Below, piece by piece: positions 13,887 to 13,989 of a stretch of 13,989 nucleotides of DNA. Origin of the DNA: MED-G20 sp038108155 (GTDB taxonomy: Bacteria; Bacteroidota; Bacteroidia; Flavobacteriales_D; Parvicellaceae); the NCBI GenBank assembly GCA_038108155.1, contig JAYNHP010000045.1, forward strand, positions 1 through 13,989, in the 5' to 3' direction. Numbering within the stretch: the stretch's first letter is position 1; every line of letters begins with the position of its first letter. Both the position numbers and the translations under genes were made by a program. The notes beneath the pieces are model-generated. The model saw nothing but the letters and a program-made list of their open reading frames with translations. It ran no database searches and was not told the DNA's origin.

Positions 13887-13989
13887 ATGGAAATAAAAGA
13901 AATTGAAAAGACAGAAATCCTAAAAGGAGGCGAATTCTTAGTTAAAGAAACCAATGCAAGTGAAGTTTTTATAAGGGAAGAGTTTGGAG
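13887..13989 (+). CDS. Acyl-CoA dehydrogenase, N-terminal fragment
   Basis: The gene starts at ATG 13887, 10 bp after the thiolase stop, and runs off the right edge after 34 codons. The visible sequence includes EILKGGEFLVKETNASEVF, followed by IREEFG. This resembles the N-terminal extension that flavobacterial FadE-like acyl-CoA dehydrogenases carry before the FAD-binding fold. The enzyme would catalyse the first oxidation of acyl-CoA to enoyl-CoA, completing the beta-oxidation set with the two genes upstream. The call depends on this short stretch and the operon position. The catalytic Glu and FAD-binding motifs are outside the window. Confidence 0.8.
   Translation, partial: MEIKEIEKTEILKGGEFLVKETNASEVFIREEFG

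Noticed and set aside
1..13989. Search for a defence system, mobile element, CRISPR array or RNA gene
   Set aside because: Genes are housekeeping or envelope functions with uniform composition. I see no transposase, integrase, direct-repeat array, tRNA-like or rRNA sequence.

Overview
The window reads as chromosome of a low-GC member of the Bacteroidetes, most likely a flavobacterium. The base composition is AT-rich throughout. Promoters resemble the Bacteroidetes TAnnTTTG -7 box, clear Shine-Dalgarno sequences are mostly absent, and signal peptides end in short motifs followed by Gln. The gene families match those of flavobacteria (short Crp/Fnr regulators, YceI, HlyD/RND/TolC cassette, MarR plus fatty-acid oxidation operon). 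All genes are on the + strand. Coding is dense, with no gap over about 90 bp, and I see no tRNA, rRNA, CRISPR array, insertion sequence or prophage gene.

Layout. (1) 1-143: the C-terminal tail of a MarC-family membrane protein. (2) 227-3356: a tightly packed four-gene run with 1-bp overlaps to 6-bp gaps. It holds a prohibitin-like SPFH/Band 7 lipoprotein, an AIM24/TIGR00266 family protein, a YdjM-type membrane metal-dependent hydrolase that starts at TTG, and a Crp/Fnr-type regulator. This looks like a membrane-homeostasis or stress cluster, but its function is not established by the sequence. (3) 3433-4086: a secreted YceI-family protein and, 3 bp after it, a 27-residue CDGSH iron-sulfur miniprotein, closed by a UUCG-tetraloop terminator at 4091-4111. 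(4) 4174-9809: a complete tripartite efflux system made of periplasmic adaptor, RND permease and TolC-like outer membrane channel, with genes 1 bp apart or overlapping. (5) 9864 to the window end: a MarR-family regulator followed by the beta-oxidation genes fadN-type dehydrogenase/hydratase, fadA-type thiolase and the start of an acyl-CoA dehydrogenase. The enzyme order is the same as Bacillus subtilis fadN-fadA-fadE. An 18-bp perfect palindrome just upstream of marR is the best candidate operator.

How the genes work together. The adaptor, permease and channel would span both membranes as one pump of unknown substrate. The acyl-CoA dehydrogenase, the hydratase and dehydrogenase domains of the FadN-type protein, and the thiolase cover all four steps of the beta-oxidation spiral. 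The MarR protein is placed to control them. Nothing here is a clear undescribed defence or mobile system. The most noteworthy items are the CDGSH miniprotein with an atypical ligand spacing, the tandem prohibitin-like and AIM24-like genes, and the operator-like palindrome overlapping a possible leaderless promoter.
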